Assembly: GCA_937894725.1 (NCBI GenBank)
Contig: CALAYL010000029.1
Coordinates: forward strand, 25,884 to 89,883
DNA: 64,000 nucleotides
Direction: 5' to 3'
Origin: an uncultured Bacteroidota bacterium
GTDB taxonomy: Bacteria > Bacteroidota > Bacteroidia > Chitinophagales > LD1
In this document: positions 1 to 9,133 of the stretch, one piece after another
How the letters are laid out: each line of letters opens with the position of its first letter
Numbering within the stretch: position 1 is the first letter of the stretch
Program-made: the position numbers and the translations under genes
The notes under the pieces: generated by a model
Seen by the model: the letters and a program-made list of their open reading frames with translations, nothing else
Told to the model about the DNA's origin: nothing
Database searches by the model: none

Positions 1-125
1 ACAGTAAAATGTATTTGCTTTTTTGAAAAAATATATGCAACCAATATTCCAATTAAGGATAGGCTCGTGAATATGTATGAAATAAACTCTAATAAATCCT
101 TATAGCTTTTAACTCCGAATTCCAT
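1..125 (-). CDS. N-terminus of a small membrane protein (partial, runs off the window)
   Basis: An ATG at 125 opens a frame that stays open to base 1 (41 codons). It begins MEFGVKSYKDLLEFISYIFT and continues into a hydrophobic stretch at about residues 15-33 followed by SKKQ. This looks like a single N-terminal membrane anchor with a cytoplasmic basic flank. The composition is that of a real protein start rather than random AT-rich sequence, but too little is present to assign a family. The next gene on the right is on the same strand and is separated from it by two strong hairpins, so this is probably its own transcription unit. Confidence 0.5.
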   Translation of the reverse strand, partial: MEFGVKSYKDLLEFISYIFTSLSLIGILVAYIFSKKQIHFT

Positions 126-392
126 TCTCTCAGTAATGTTTTATCACACTTAATAATTTTCTAAAATACTATCTTATATTTATTTACCCAAATAAATTGT
201 TTCCTCCAAACTCAGGATCCTCAAATAATATCTTGTTAAATTCTACTCCATTTTGTGATGATTTATTCCTATTTCCCATAAGTTTATAATAGATCTTACC
301 TCTTCGAGTTGTTAGCGAAGCGCTACTCGAAGTTAAAAAAAAGGGATATTTATCCCACTACTTAAGAAAATCTAAACATCAAAAGTGATTTC

Positions 393-427
393 AAACCCTC
401 AAGGGTTTCAGAAACCCTTGAGGGTTT
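393..427 (-). terminator. Perfect 17-bp hairpin, nested palindrome
   Basis: Left arm 393-409 and right arm 411-427 are perfectly complementary (17 bp) around a single A. Each arm is itself nearly palindromic (CCCT...AGGG), so a cruciform-like alternative fold exists. T-runs follow on the plus strand and there are A residues on the left, so it could terminate from either side. It lies downstream of the minus-strand peptide-binding lipoprotein. Confidence 0.6.
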
Positions 428-442
428 TGTTTCGTTGCTTAT

Positions 443-472
443 CTTTTCCAAAGTTCAGAAACTTTGGAAAAG
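443..472 (-). terminator. 13-bp hairpin after the peptide-binding lipoprotein
   Basis: CTTTTCCAAAGTT (443-455) pairs exactly with AACTTTGGAAAAG (460-472) around a 4-nt loop. It begins 7 bp past the stop codon of the minus-strand gene ending at 479. A variant of the same hairpin lies at 2271-2300 behind the next minus-strand gene, so this is a repeated element used as a terminator. Confidence 0.6.
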
Positions 473-478
473 TTTTAA

Positions 479-2203
479 TCACCTATCAAACCATACCTCC
501 CTATACAACCGATACTCCATACTATTGGCAGGCATGTTTTTTACATACGGTTGTACTAGTCTTCGATTGAGATTAAAAAAGATAAATAGCACAGGTGCAT
601 CATCTATCAAGAGTTGATCGAGTTGGAGATACTTTTTGTTTCGAGCGGCTTCATCAGCTGTAGCGAGCGCATCTTCAAATAATCTATCATAGGCTGGGTT
701 CTTGTAGCGAAACGAATTGATGTATGCCTTATCTGTAGGTGATGGTGGCACATGCTGTCCATAAAAAAGATTCAAGAAGTTTTCGGCATCGGGGTAGTCA
801 GCCACCCAACCCAATCGCCAAAATTGAAACTTTCCCGACTCCAAATTTTCGGTGTGTTGCGCCCAAAGCGATTGCGCGATGGTTACGTCTATGCCCAGAT
901 TATCGTGTAGCATGGTGGTGATAGCCTCTGCCACTTTTTCATTTCGCCCGCCACCGCTATTGATTTGCAGCGTTATTTTCGGGAAATTTTTTCCTTGAGG
1001 AAAGCCCGCCATCGCCATTTCTTTTTGCGCCCGAGCTGGGTCAAAGGTATAGCCCTTGAGTTGGCTATGATCATAGCCCGGTAGTCCTTTGGGTACTATC
1101 CCAAAATTGTTGGGCGTCCCTTCGTTTTTGAGGGTGTATTTTACGAGTTTATCCCGGTCGATGGCATAGTTAAACGCTCTTCGGATATGCACATCTTTCA
1201 TCAGGGGGTCGATGGTCAAAAATCCATAATATTGCGAAGACAATTCTTTCACATTTTGCAACACAAACTGGCTGTAAGCAGGCAGTAGCTGGGCATTGCT
1301 GTCAATGATTTCTTGCACCATATCTATCGGTAGCCGATATTTTAGTTCTAAATTTCCCTTCTTAAATTCGAGCATCTCCACCTTTTCTTCTTTGATGAAA
1401 GTCACTTTCACACCATCTAAATACGGTAGCTGATTGCCAAAGGAATCTATGCCCCAATAGTGTTCATTTCTGACCATAAACACCCCTACATCAGGCAATA
1501 CTTTTTTGAGTCGAAAAGGGCCCGTGCCTACGGCTACTTCACGCATATCAGTACCATATTTCTCTACTGCTTCGTGCGGAAAAACGGCTGTAAACGGCAT
1601 CGCTAAGCGATACAAAAATCCTGCAAAAGGTCTATTGAGTGTGATGCTAAAAGTGCTATCATCTATCACCTCCAAACCAGCTACATGCTTATCTTTTCGG
1701 GTAGCAGCAGTGAGGCTATCATAATAAAAATTGGCACCCGAAACCATGTCTTTAAACAACCAAAAACCTTGATTAGAAGCATCGGGTGTACACAGTCTAT
1801 CGAAGCAGTACTGCACATCTTGGGCTGTCATTTTCCTTCCTTTTCCATTTGGGAAACAAGCATTGTCGTGAAAAAAAACATCGGTGCGGAGATGAAAAAC
1901 AAAGCGCTTGGCTGAGTCCAAAATTTCCCATCGGGTAGCCAAGCAAGGCGTGATACTTAGGTCTTCGGTGTTTAGAGAAACTAATCCCTCATACAACTGA
2001 TTGGTGATTCGGTGACCGACTACTTCGGTAATGTTTTGCGGATAGAGCGAACGAAAGTATTCCGTTTCATTGACCCGCATCACTCCCCCACATTTCACAT
2101 TACCTTTGGAAGTGCGTTTGGGCAGTTGGGTTTGGGAGCTATCGCCTCCACATGCCTGCAAAAGAAAAAGTAAACAAAAAGCGAGAGGGTAAAATGATTT
2201 CAT
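479..2203 (-). CDS. ABC transporter substrate-binding lipoprotein (oligopeptide/SBP_bac_5 type)
   Basis: A solute-binding protein of the peptide/nickel family, 574 aa, expected to capture peptides or similar ligands at the membrane surface. The ATG at 2203 gives MKSF and a lipobox LLQAC with Cys18 as the lipidated residue. An in-frame TTG four codons earlier is less likely. The family signature is clear: a Y/F-x-hLR segment with FFHDNACFP, then TAQDVQYCFDRL at about residues 108-130, and a long ligand-binding domain to about residue 480. No permease or ATPase subunit lies nearby, so it is an orphan binding protein in this window. It probably forms a single-gene transcript ending in the hairpins at 443-472 and 393-427. 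The family call is firm; the substrate is unknown. Confidence 0.88.
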   Translation of the reverse strand: MKSFYPLAFCLLFLLQACGGDSSQTQLPKRTSKGNVKCGGVMRVNETEYFRSLYPQNITEVVGHRITNQLYEGLVSLNTEDLSITPCLATRWEILDSAKRFVFHLRTDVFFHDNACFPNGKGRKMTAQDVQYCFDRLCTPDASNQGFWLFKDMVSGANFYYDSLTAATRKDKHVAGLEVIDDSTFSITLNRPFAGFLYRLAMPFTAVFPHEAVEKYGTDMREVAVGTGPFRLKKVLPDVGVFMVRNEHYWGIDSFGNQLPYLDGVKVTFIKEEKVEMLEFKKGNLELKYRLPIDMVQEIIDSNAQLLPAYSQFVLQNVKELSSQYYGFLTIDPLMKDVHIRRAFNYAIDRDKLVKYTLKNEGTPNNFGIVPKGLPGYDHSQLKGYTFDPARAQKEMAMAGFPQGKNFPKITLQINSGGGRNEKVAEAITTMLHDNLGIDVTIAQSLWAQHTENLESGKFQFWRLGWVADYPDAENFLNLFYGQHVPPSPTDKAYINSFRYKNPAYDRLFEDALATADEAARNKKYLQLDQLLIDDAPVLFIFFNLNRRLVQPYVKNMPANSMEYRLYREVWFDR

Positions 2204-2270
2204 GCTAAAAGCCAAAATACGTTTTTATCTTAAATCATACAGCAGAAAAAAAAATTAGCTTTCTAAATAA

Positions 2271-2300
2271 CTTTCCCGAAGTTTTAGAACTTTGGAAAAG
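2271..2300 (-). terminator. Imperfect hairpin related to the 443-472 element
   Basis: CTTTCCCGAAGTT and AACTTTGGAAAAG pair with two G-U/transition positions around a short loop. The right arm is identical to that of the hairpin at 443-472. It lies 18 bp past the stop of the peroxiredoxin-like gene on the minus strand and so is a likely terminator. Confidence 0.45.
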
Positions 2301-2317
2301 TTTATACCAAAAAAATA

Positions 2318-3055
2318 CTATTTCAATTTTCGCAAGGCCTCTAAAATATCAGCAGGCTCTGCTCGCTCTCTATAATCGGCTCGCACAAAAGCATAGCGGA
2401 TGATGCCTTTTGGGTCTATCACATAAGTAGCCGCCAAGGGTAGCTCATTTGTTTCATCGCCATTATATGTATGCAGATCAAAACTATTTTGATATGATTC
2501 GGCTACTGCTTCAGTCAGTCTAAAAACGATACCATACGTTTTAGCCACTTCATTTCCTACATCTGACAAGACCGTAAATTCTAATCCTATTTTTTCTTTT
2601 GTTGTGAGCGATTTGTCGGGTAGCTCTGGTGTGAGTACTACAAAACTAGCCCCTGCCTCTTTAAATTTGGGCATCTCCGTTTTCATCCGATTCAAGGTGA
2701 TATTGCAGTATGGACACCAGCCACCTCTATACCAAGTCAGCACCACAGGCCCTTGGGCTAATAGTTTTTTGAGCGAAATAGTTTTGCCTGTAGCATCTGT
2801 AAGTGCGAAATCGGGGGCTTCTTCGCCTACTTTTTTCGCTTTTTTGAGTGTCCCCTTTTCAATTATATCATTTATGCCTGCCGCATAAATCTTTTTTTGT
2901 TCCTCGGTAGCGCTTGCTTCAAACTTTGCCTTTTTCTCGTCTAGCAACGATTTGAGCGTAGGTTCTGTACCTACAGTAGGTTTAGAAAGCGATGACTGCG
3001 CCTTTGCTGAATACAAAAACACAAAAGTGAATAGCACAATAAGATGTTTGGTCAT
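2318..3055 (-). CDS. Exported peroxiredoxin-like protein (AhpC/TSA, redoxin fold)
   Basis: A 245-aa thiol peroxidase-like protein with an N-terminal signal peptide (hydrophobic stretch, cleavage likely after SAKA at residue 19), so it should act in the periplasm. The redoxin domain covers about residues 76-240. The motif TWYRGGWCPYC carries Cys114 and Cys117; in this subfamily the first Cys is the peroxidatic residue and the pair forms a CxxC. A region of about 55 residues before the domain (charged, helical) is common in this 'peroxiredoxin-like' subgroup. The gene is divergent from the subtilase at 3186 and is likely monocistronic. The substrate (hydrogen peroxide or organic peroxides) cannot be read from the sequence. 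Confidence 0.85.
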   Translation of the reverse strand: MTKHLIVLFTFVFLYSAKAQSSLSKPTVGTEPTLKSLLDEKKAKFEASATEEQKKIYAAGINDIIEKGTLKKAKKVGEEAPDFALTDATGKTISLKKLLAQGPVVLTWYRGGWCPYCNITLNRMKTEMPKFKEAGASFVVLTPELPDKSLTTKEKIGLEFTVLSDVGNEVAKTYGIVFRLTEAVAESYQNSFDLHTYNGDETNELPLAATYVIDPKGIIRYAFVRADYRERAEPADILEALRKLK

Positions 3056-3136
3056 TTTTTTTGATTAAATTTATAAATATGCTAGCCTGTTTTTAGCTGC
3101 GCTAGCTTTCTTTAAGAATTATTCTAAAATAGGTAC

Positions 3137-3144
3137 TATTTTTG
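3137..3144 (+). promoter_or_regulatory. Candidate -7 box (TATTTTTG) for the subtilase gene
   Basis: TATTTTTG matches the Bacteroidota -7 consensus TAnnTTTG and lies 42 bp upstream of the ATG at 3186. The upstream -33 element is weak (TTTA rather than TTTG), so this remains a candidate. Confidence 0.3.
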
Positions 3145-3185
3145 AAAGAAAACAATTTGACTCTATTTCACCCAAATAAGCATAC

Positions 3186-6100
3186 ATGAAAAAGCATTTA
3201 TTCTTTTATTCCTTGCTACTGGGGTTTACTTTTCAAATTTTTGCACAGTCTTCTTCTAAGCTCGGTTTTCACTTACAACAAAAATTAAAAAACACCGCAC
3301 TCTCCGAAAGCTCCACTTTACAGCCATTGCTGGTAATGGGCAAACCTGATGAAATAAAGGAAATAACGATTCGGCATAAGGGTGTGTTTAAATTTGCGAC
3401 AAAAAATATTTGCTCTGTTGCTATACCGCACAATCAACTGATTTCTTTTGCCAAAGAAAATGCGGTGATTCGTATCGAAAATAGTTTTGCTGAGGGCACA
3501 CCTCTGATAGATACCAGCAGAGTAAACGCTAATGTGGACAAGGTACACGCTGGCGCATCGCCACTTACTCAAGCTTACACTGGCAAAAATGTAGTGGTGG
3601 GTATCATTGATGGGGGCATCTTTTTTCAACATGGCGACTTTCGAAAATCGAATGGCAGTACCCGTATTCGCTATATCTGGGATCAAGCTAAGGTAGGTAC
3701 TGCCCCTCAACCATACAATTATGGAGCAGAATGGGATTCATCCGCTATCAATGCAGGTAGTTGTACTCACCTAGCGCCTACTAGCGACCAAGGTCATGGA
3801 ACCAACGTGGCTGGCATAGCCGCTGGCAATGGTCTTGGTGCTACCACTCCCACACTTCAAGCACAATACAAAGGTATAGCTAGCGAGGCTAACATCGTAG
3901 TGGTAAGTATGGATTACAATTCTTCAGATTTTTTACAAAATGTGGCCGATGCAGTAGATTATATTTATAAAAAAGCCGATGCTTTGGGTATGCCTTGTGT
4001 AATAAACACTAGTATAGGCACCTACTACGGTTCGCGCGATGCAAAGGACCTAGCTAGTCAGGCTATCGAACATCTGGTCTGTGCTAAAAAAGGTCGCTCT
4101 CTAGTAGCGGCCGCGGGCAATGTGGGCAATCGAAAAATGCACCTTGGCTACAATCTAAGCGCTACTGATTCTCTTTTTACTTGGTTTGCCTACAATGCAT
4201 CATTCCAGCATGCCTATTTTGATTTGTGGGCAGATACTGCGCTATTTACAAATGCGCTTTTTGCTATAGGCTGCGACAACAACACGCCCGCATTTTTGAA
4301 AAGAACAAAATACTACAATATACTCACTGATTTTAACCCTGCTCAAGGCACTACCGTGTCTATAGACGATTCGCTTTTTAACGGTGCTACAAAATTGGGT
4401 AACTACACTATTTACGCCACACTCGAAGGGGGTACATACCACATTGAGTTTTTGATAAAACCCACTACGTCCTCTCATCTTTGGCGATTGCAAACCAAAG
4501 GCAGTGGCCGCTTTGACCTTTGGGCAAATCAAGCTGTGATTAATTTTACTTCCAATATTTTGACCAGCCCTCTACCGGGCAGTTTTAGCTCTGCTAATTA
4601 TCGTTTTCCAGATACGCTCAAGACTTTAGTTTCCTCATGGCAAAATTCAAGCAGCGTAATCACCGTAGCGAATTACTCAAACAGAACCTACTATGTAGAT
4701 ATAGATGGTGTAAATAGAGTGCCCGCTGGCGAAACACCGCAAGACATCATCGTCAATTCGAGTATAGGCCCTACACGCGATGGACGACAAAAACCAAATA
4801 TCTCTGCTCCTGGCAACACTACCATAAGCACAGGAGATTCGGTGATTATAACCTTACTTAAAGGCACTCCTTCTAATCGGCTAAAAATCGGAATTGGTGG
4901 TAAACACAATAGAAATGGTGGTACCTCAATGGCTTCGCCTGTAGTGGCGGGTGTGGTAGCACTCTATCTCGAAAAGCGACCTACCGCAAGTTATCATGAA
5001 GTACAACAAGCTATCGAACTTTTTGCTAAAACCGATACTTATACTGGTGCTGTACCTAGTGTGCGTTGGGGATATGGCAAAGTAAATGCTTTTGCTACTT
5101 TAACTATGGCTACTCTAGGGTGCAAAGACCCACTGGCGGCCAATTACAACCCTACTGCTAATATTGACACAGGTGGATGTAGCTATACGTATGTTTGGAA
5201 TGGTGTAAAGTCTATAGACTGGAATGAACCTCTAAACTGGACGCCAAATCCAGTGTGTTGTGGACCAAATACCTGCGATGCGAATGTAACGATCCCATCA
5301 GCTACGCCATTTAGCCCCTCTATTCTTCATGGCGATATACAAGTAGGAAATTTGACGCTAAATAATAATGCAAATCTCTCCATTGAAAACAATAAGCAAC
5401 TTTTTGTTTGCAAAAATATCCAAGGTGGAAGTGCTACTGCTTTTGCAAAGAATGGAAAAATAGTTTTGAATGGCTCTGCTGCGCAAAACATAAGCGGAGC
5501 CTTGAGAGTCGATACGCTTTTATTAAAAAATGATTTTGGCGCTAACATCAACGGTACAACCGAAATACACGATAGATTGATTTTACAATCGGGCAACCTA
5601 AACACGAGTAACGGCACGCTTCGTTTTTTGAGTGACTCCGCTAACCACTGCGCTACTATTGATTTTTCGGCCTCCAATACGGGTCGTATCCTAGGCAATA
5701 TTCAAGCACAACGGTATGTGCCTGTAGCGGGCAATAATCAACACTTTGTGAGTATGCCCGTAAATAACCCGCCTTTTTCGCTCTTGGGTGCTAGTGGCAC
5801 AGCTGGTTTTGTGATACCTACACTCGATTGCAATGAAGATTCGCTATTGGCGGGCTCGCCTTATGGCCGTGTTTTTCGAAACCATGAAAATAATGGCGCT
5901 GGCTGCTCGCTCAAAAGTTGGGAAGTAGTGACCTCGGGCAATACCGAAAATTCAAGAGGGTATTCTGCATATCTCAATGGTAATCAAAAATTGACCATAT
6001 CGGGAGATCCAAATCAACTCGATAGTTTTGCTTTTTCATCTGTGACCAATACAAATTGGGCAAGTCATACTACCGCACAAGGTCGTCCGCAATCAGCTGG

Positions 6101-7061
6101 GTGGAACTTGGTAGGTAATCCGTATCTATCTATCGTCAATTTACAACCCAAATCTGCGCTTGACGCACAAGTGAATATATGGCAAACATCGGGGCCTTAT
6201 CAAGGCACTTATCAAAGCGTGATGATGGGAACCAATGCAGTGATAGCGCCTTTTCAAGGGTTTTTTGTGCACAAAACAACGCCTGGCAATACGCATTTTG
6301 CGGTAACCAAAAATGAATGTATCAATACGCCTATCTCGCCTATTTCATTTTATAAAAAAACGAACGATCATTCGCTTTTCATTGCTGTATCTGGCAACGG
6401 TTTTAAGGATAAGACCGAGATAGGTTTCAACACCGAGGCTACCGCTAATTTTGACCCACTATATGATGCCAATAAATTTCATAGTAAACTCGGTCAGCCG
6501 ACTCTCTATACTGGCGATGGGCTTTCGCATTTTTCGATAAATACTTTTAACAATGTGATTGAAACCAATCAAATACCGCTTGGATTTGAACCAGGAAAAG
6601 AGGGTACTTTTACACTTCATTTTGACGGTATAAATTCTTTTTCTCCTCTACAAAACATTCATCTTCTTGACTTAAAAACGAATACGTTGACCGACTTAAA
6701 ACAACAAAATTCATATTCTTTTAGCGCACTAAAATTGGATGATTGGAATCGTTTTTTGATTTTGTTTGAAGAAAATAGCACAGGCATAAATCCGCTAGCA
6801 AATAAGCATTACGGATTCACAATTTCGCCAAATCCGATGACAGAAAATACTCGATTTGAACTGAGCAAAGATTTTCAAAAAACAAACGATTGGAACATTG
6901 TGATTGTAGATGCCTTAGGTAGAGTGGTAGATACACTTGTTTTTAATCAAAATCAATTTTCCGTGAACTATACAAACACAAGCTTAGCAGCTGGTGTCTA
7001 TTTTGCGGTATTGAAGTCTAGTTCTAAAACGGTGGCTACTCAGCAGATGATGATAAAATAG
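3186..7061 (+). CDS. Subtilisin-family (S8) serine protease with T9SS C-terminal sorting domain
   Basis: A 1291-aa secreted protease. A signal peptide (residues 1-20, ending FAQ) is followed by a short prodomain-like region. The S8 catalytic domain contains Asp142 (VGIIDGGI), His204 (DQGHGTNVAG), oxyanion Asn312 (AAAGN) and Ser581 (GGTSMASPVVAG), so the triad is complete. The wide gap between His and Ser holds an inserted beta-rich region (about 330-500). After the protease come a GCKDPLAANYNP motif (645-656) seen in many Bacteroidota adhesin-like proteins, a long beta-rich region (about 675-1190), and a type A T9SS sorting domain (about 1206-1291, starting FTISPNPM and ending in basic residues). 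It is therefore probably exported by Sec, passed through T9SS and released or anchored at the cell surface. No T9SS machinery gene is adjacent. Confidence 0.93.
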   Translation: MKKHLFFYSLLLGFTFQIFAQSSSKLGFHLQQKLKNTALSESSTLQPLLVMGKPDEIKEITIRHKGVFKFATKNICSVAIPHNQLISFAKENAVIRIENSFAEGTPLIDTSRVNANVDKVHAGASPLTQAYTGKNVVVGIIDGGIFFQHGDFRKSNGSTRIRYIWDQAKVGTAPQPYNYGAEWDSSAINAGSCTHLAPTSDQGHGTNVAGIAAGNGLGATTPTLQAQYKGIASEANIVVVSMDYNSSDFLQNVADAVDYIYKKADALGMPCVINTSIGTYYGSRDAKDLASQAIEHLVCAKKGRSLVAAAGNVGNRKMHLGYNLSATDSLFTWFAYNASFQHAYFDLWADTALFTNALFAIGCDNNTPAFLKRTKYYNILTDFNPAQGTTVSIDDSLFNGATKLGNYTIYATLEGGTYHIEFLIKPTTSSHLWRLQTKGSGRFDLWANQAVINFTSNILTSPLPGSFSSANYRFPDTLKTLVSSWQNSSSVITVANYSNRTYYVDIDGVNRVPAGETPQDIIVNSSIGPTRDGRQKPNISAPGNTTISTGDSVIITLLKGTPSNRLKIGIGGKHNRNGGTSMASPVVAGVVALYLEKRPTASYHEVQQAIELFAKTDTYTGAVPSVRWGYGKVNAFATLTMATLGCKDPLAANYNPTANIDTGGCSYTYVWNGVKSIDWNEPLNWTPNPVCCGPNTCDANVTIPSATPFSPSILHGDIQVGNLTLNNNANLSIENNKQLFVCKNIQGGSATAFAKNGKIVLNGSAAQNISGALRVDTLLLKNDFGANINGTTEIHDRLILQSGNLNTSNGTLRFLSDSANHCATIDFSASNTGRILGNIQAQRYVPVAGNNQHFVSMPVNNPPFSLLGASGTAGFVIPTLDCNEDSLLAGSPYGRVFRNHENNGAGCSLKSWEVVTSGNTENSRGYSAYLNGNQKLTISGDPNQLDSFAFSSVTNTNWASHTTAQGRPQSAGWNLVGNPYLSIVNLQPKSALDAQVNIWQTSGPYQGTYQSVMMGTNAVIAPFQGFFVHKTTPGNTHFAVTKNECINTPISPISFYKKTNDHSLFIAVSGNGFKDKTEIGFNTEATANFDPLYDANKFHSKLGQPTLYTGDGLSHFSINTFNNVIETNQIPLGFEPGKEGTFTLHFDGINSFSPLQNIHLLDLKTNTLTDLKQQNSYSFSALKLDDWNRFLILFEENSTGINPLANKHYGFTISPNPMTENTRFELSKDFQKTNDWNIVIVDALGRVVDTLVFNQNQFSVNYTNTSLAAGVYFAVLKSSSKTVATQQMMIK

Positions 7062-7099
7062 TATCCTACTTTTTGAATCAAAAAAACTACTTTTGATTT

Positions 7100-7672
7100 A
7101 TGATAGCCATAGATGATAAGTTGGTAAGCGATGATTTGTTAGATGAAAATTTCGTGTGTGATCTTGCGGCCTGCAAGGGTGCTTGCTGCGTAGAAGGCGA
7201 TACCGGTGCTCCTCTCGAAGAAAGCGAATTGCCGATTTTAGATACTATATACGAGACGGTAAAACCCTATCTCACCACTGATGGAATAGCCGTACTAGAA
7301 AAAGAAAAGTACATGTGGGAGGAAGAGGACCAGAAACACAAAACCCCGCTTATAAAAAATGGCCCCTGTGCATATGTAAACTATGATAATGGTGTGGCGG
7401 TCTGCGGTATCGAAAAAGCTTTTTTAGATGGTAAAGTGGAATTTCAAAAACCCGTTTCGTGCCACTTGTATCCCGTGAGAATAACTAAAAAACGAGACTT
7501 TGAGGCGGTGAACTATGAGCGATGGAATATTTGTAAAGCAGCTTGCAAAAATGGCAATAAGCTAAAAGTGCCCGTATATAAATTTGTAAAAACGGCCCTC
7601 ATTAGAAAATACGGAGAGGAGTTTTATAATGTATTGGATCAGTATTATCAGCATAAAAACAAAAAGGTATAA
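7100..7672 (+). CDS. DUF3109 family cysteine-rich protein
   Basis: A 190-aa soluble protein with a conserved cysteine pattern: Cys20, Cys25, Cys29 and Cys30 (C-x4-C-x3-CC), then Cys90, Cys102, Cys121 (SCHLYPVR), Cys145 and Cys149. This is the DUF3109 pattern, related to the YkgJ-type putative zinc or Fe-S binding proteins. There is no signal peptide, so it should be cytoplasmic. It starts 38 bp after the subtilase stop and may be read through from it. Its biochemical role is not known; the metal-binding idea is inferred from the cysteines. Confidence 0.82.
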   Translation: MIAIDDKLVSDDLLDENFVCDLAACKGACCVEGDTGAPLEESELPILDTIYETVKPYLTTDGIAVLEKEKYMWEEEDQKHKTPLIKNGPCAYVNYDNGVAVCGIEKAFLDGKVEFQKPVSCHLYPVRITKKRDFEAVNYERWNICKAACKNGNKLKVPVYKFVKTALIRKYGEEFYNVLDQYYQHKNKKV

Positions 7673-7772
7673 TTTCCGCTCAAAAAGGCCTTTTTGGGTC
7701 TCCCATTTTATTTAAAAAACGCCTAAATTTTCTTTTGCTGATTTCTCCTATCTTTCCGACTTCAATTTTTTT

Positions 7773-9074
7773 ATGAAACATAAAATAGGTCTTTATACTG
7801 CGCTGTCAATTGTGATAGCCAATATGGTGGGAACTGGTGTCTTTACTAGTCTGGGGTTTCAATTGTTTGGCACAAGCGATATAGCGGCTATTTTGAGTTT
7901 ATGGGTTATAGGAGGTGTGGTGGCTATACTTGGTTCTTTTGCATATAGCGAATTGGGGGCGGCTATACCTAAGTCGGGTGGCGAGTATCGATTTTTGAGC
8001 GAAACATTTCATCCTTTTTTAGGTTTTTTGTCGGGCTGGGTGTCTGCAACCATTGGTTTTGCGGCTCCCATTGCGGCAGCCGCCTGGGCATTAGGCAAGT
8101 ACTTAAACACGATTAATCCTAGTTTGCCAGCACAGTGGATTGGATTTATCGTAATCATACTCATAACGATAGTACAATCTACTAATCACCAGATCGGTGG
8201 GGGATTTCAACGCTATGCTACGAGTATCAAAATAGGCTTAATATTGGTTTTTATCTTGGTAGGTGCATTTGCTACTACGCAGCTTGATTTTTCAATTTTA
8301 CCTACTGCGGCTACTTGGCATGATATGATGCAGCCGTCTTTTGCGGTGTCGCTGGTATATGTGTCATACGCCTACTCTGGCTGGAATGCTTCTTCGTATA
8401 TAGCGGGCGAGATGTATAAACCGGAGCGCAATATTCCCATTTCGATTTTGGGAGGTACCTTGTTGGTAGCATTGCTCTACATTGGTCTCAATTTTATTTT
8501 TTTGAAAACAGCTCCATTAAATGAAATGCGTGGAGTGCCCGAAGTGGCCTTTGTTTCTGCCAAATATATTTTTGGCGCTGGTGGTAGCAAGTTGGTCTCG
8601 TTGATGATTTCGCTTTTGCTTGTTTCGACTATCAGCTCGATGATTATCGTAGGGCCACGAGTGATAAACGCCATTGGCGAAGATTATCCAATTTTTAAAA
8701 TAGTTTCTCACAAAAACAAACACGGCATTCCTGTGGTAGCCATCATCAGCCAGTCTGCTATCGCTTCGATATTGCTTTTTTCTTCTACATTCGACACTAT
8801 CATCACCTATATTTCATTTACGTTGTCGCTCTTTTCGACACTTACCGTACTGGGCGTTTTTTTTCATAGAAAAAAATACCCAGACCTAGCTCGTCCTTAC
8901 AAAACCTGGGGCTATCCTTTCACCCCAGCTATCTATGTGGCAATTAATTGTTGGTTTTTGTATTTCGTTTTTACGCAAAAAACGGCTGAATCGCTCATTG
9001 GGCTAGGCGTGGTAGCACTAGGAGCTATCTTTTGGCTAGTGAGCCATAAAAGGGTAAATAAGCCAGCGGTATAA
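7773..9074 (+). CDS. APC-superfamily amino acid permease
   Basis: A 433-aa inner-membrane transporter with about 12 hydrophobic segments. TM1 carries the unwound-helix motif GTGVF (residues 20-24), and the TM2-TM3 region carries ELGAAIPKSGGEY (60-72), both typical of amino acid/polyamine/organocation carriers of the LAT/APA type. It imports or exchanges an amino acid, but the substrate cannot be named from the sequence. It is separated by 100 bp from the DUF3109 gene and by 59 bp from the next lipoprotein gene, which seems to have its own promoter. Confidence 0.88.
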   Translation: MKHKIGLYTALSIVIANMVGTGVFTSLGFQLFGTSDIAAILSLWVIGGVVAILGSFAYSELGAAIPKSGGEYRFLSETFHPFLGFLSGWVSATIGFAAPIAAAAWALGKYLNTINPSLPAQWIGFIVIILITIVQSTNHQIGGGFQRYATSIKIGLILVFILVGAFATTQLDFSILPTAATWHDMMQPSFAVSLVYVSYAYSGWNASSYIAGEMYKPERNIPISILGGTLLVALLYIGLNFIFLKTAPLNEMRGVPEVAFVSAKYIFGAGGSKLVSLMISLLLVSTISSMIIVGPRVINAIGEDYPIFKIVSHKNKHGIPVVAIISQSAIASILLFSSTFDTIITYISFTLSLFSTLTVLGVFFHRKKYPDLARPYKTWGYPFTPAIYVAINCWFLYFVFTQKTAESLIGLGVVALGAIFWLVSHKRVNKPAV

Positions 9075-9083
9075 TTGGTATTT

Positions 9084-9114
9084 TCTTGTTTAGGTCAAAA
9101 GATTTATAGCTTTG
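9084..9114 (+). promoter_or_regulatory. Candidate Bacteroidota-type promoter
   Basis: TAGCTTTG (9107-9114) is an exact match to the -7 consensus TAnnTTTG. TTG at 9086-9088 sits 18 bp upstream as a plausible -33 element. It lies just before the ATG at 9134 and would drive the lipoprotein/serine hydrolase pair. Confidence 0.42.
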
Positions 9115-9133
9115 CATTCCTAAAAAAATTTGC

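Larger units (their letters stand above)
126..478. other. Intergenic region with two strong hairpins
   Basis: No convincing gene is visible in this 353-bp stretch. It holds the upstream region of the partial membrane protein at its left end. At its right end are two adjacent inverted repeats that lie just past the stop codon of the peptide-binding lipoprotein. The short open frames here have no protein-like composition. Confidence 0.6.

Noticed and set aside
385..617. Two 60-aa plus-strand frames over the hairpins and the end of the peptide-binding gene
   Set aside because: They are made of palindromic repeat sequence and the reverse complement of the lipoprotein gene.
7679..7698. AAAAAGGCCTTTTT palindrome after the DUF3109 gene as a terminator
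   Set aside because: The palindrome has almost no loop and no U-tract beyond the stem; it is too weak to call.
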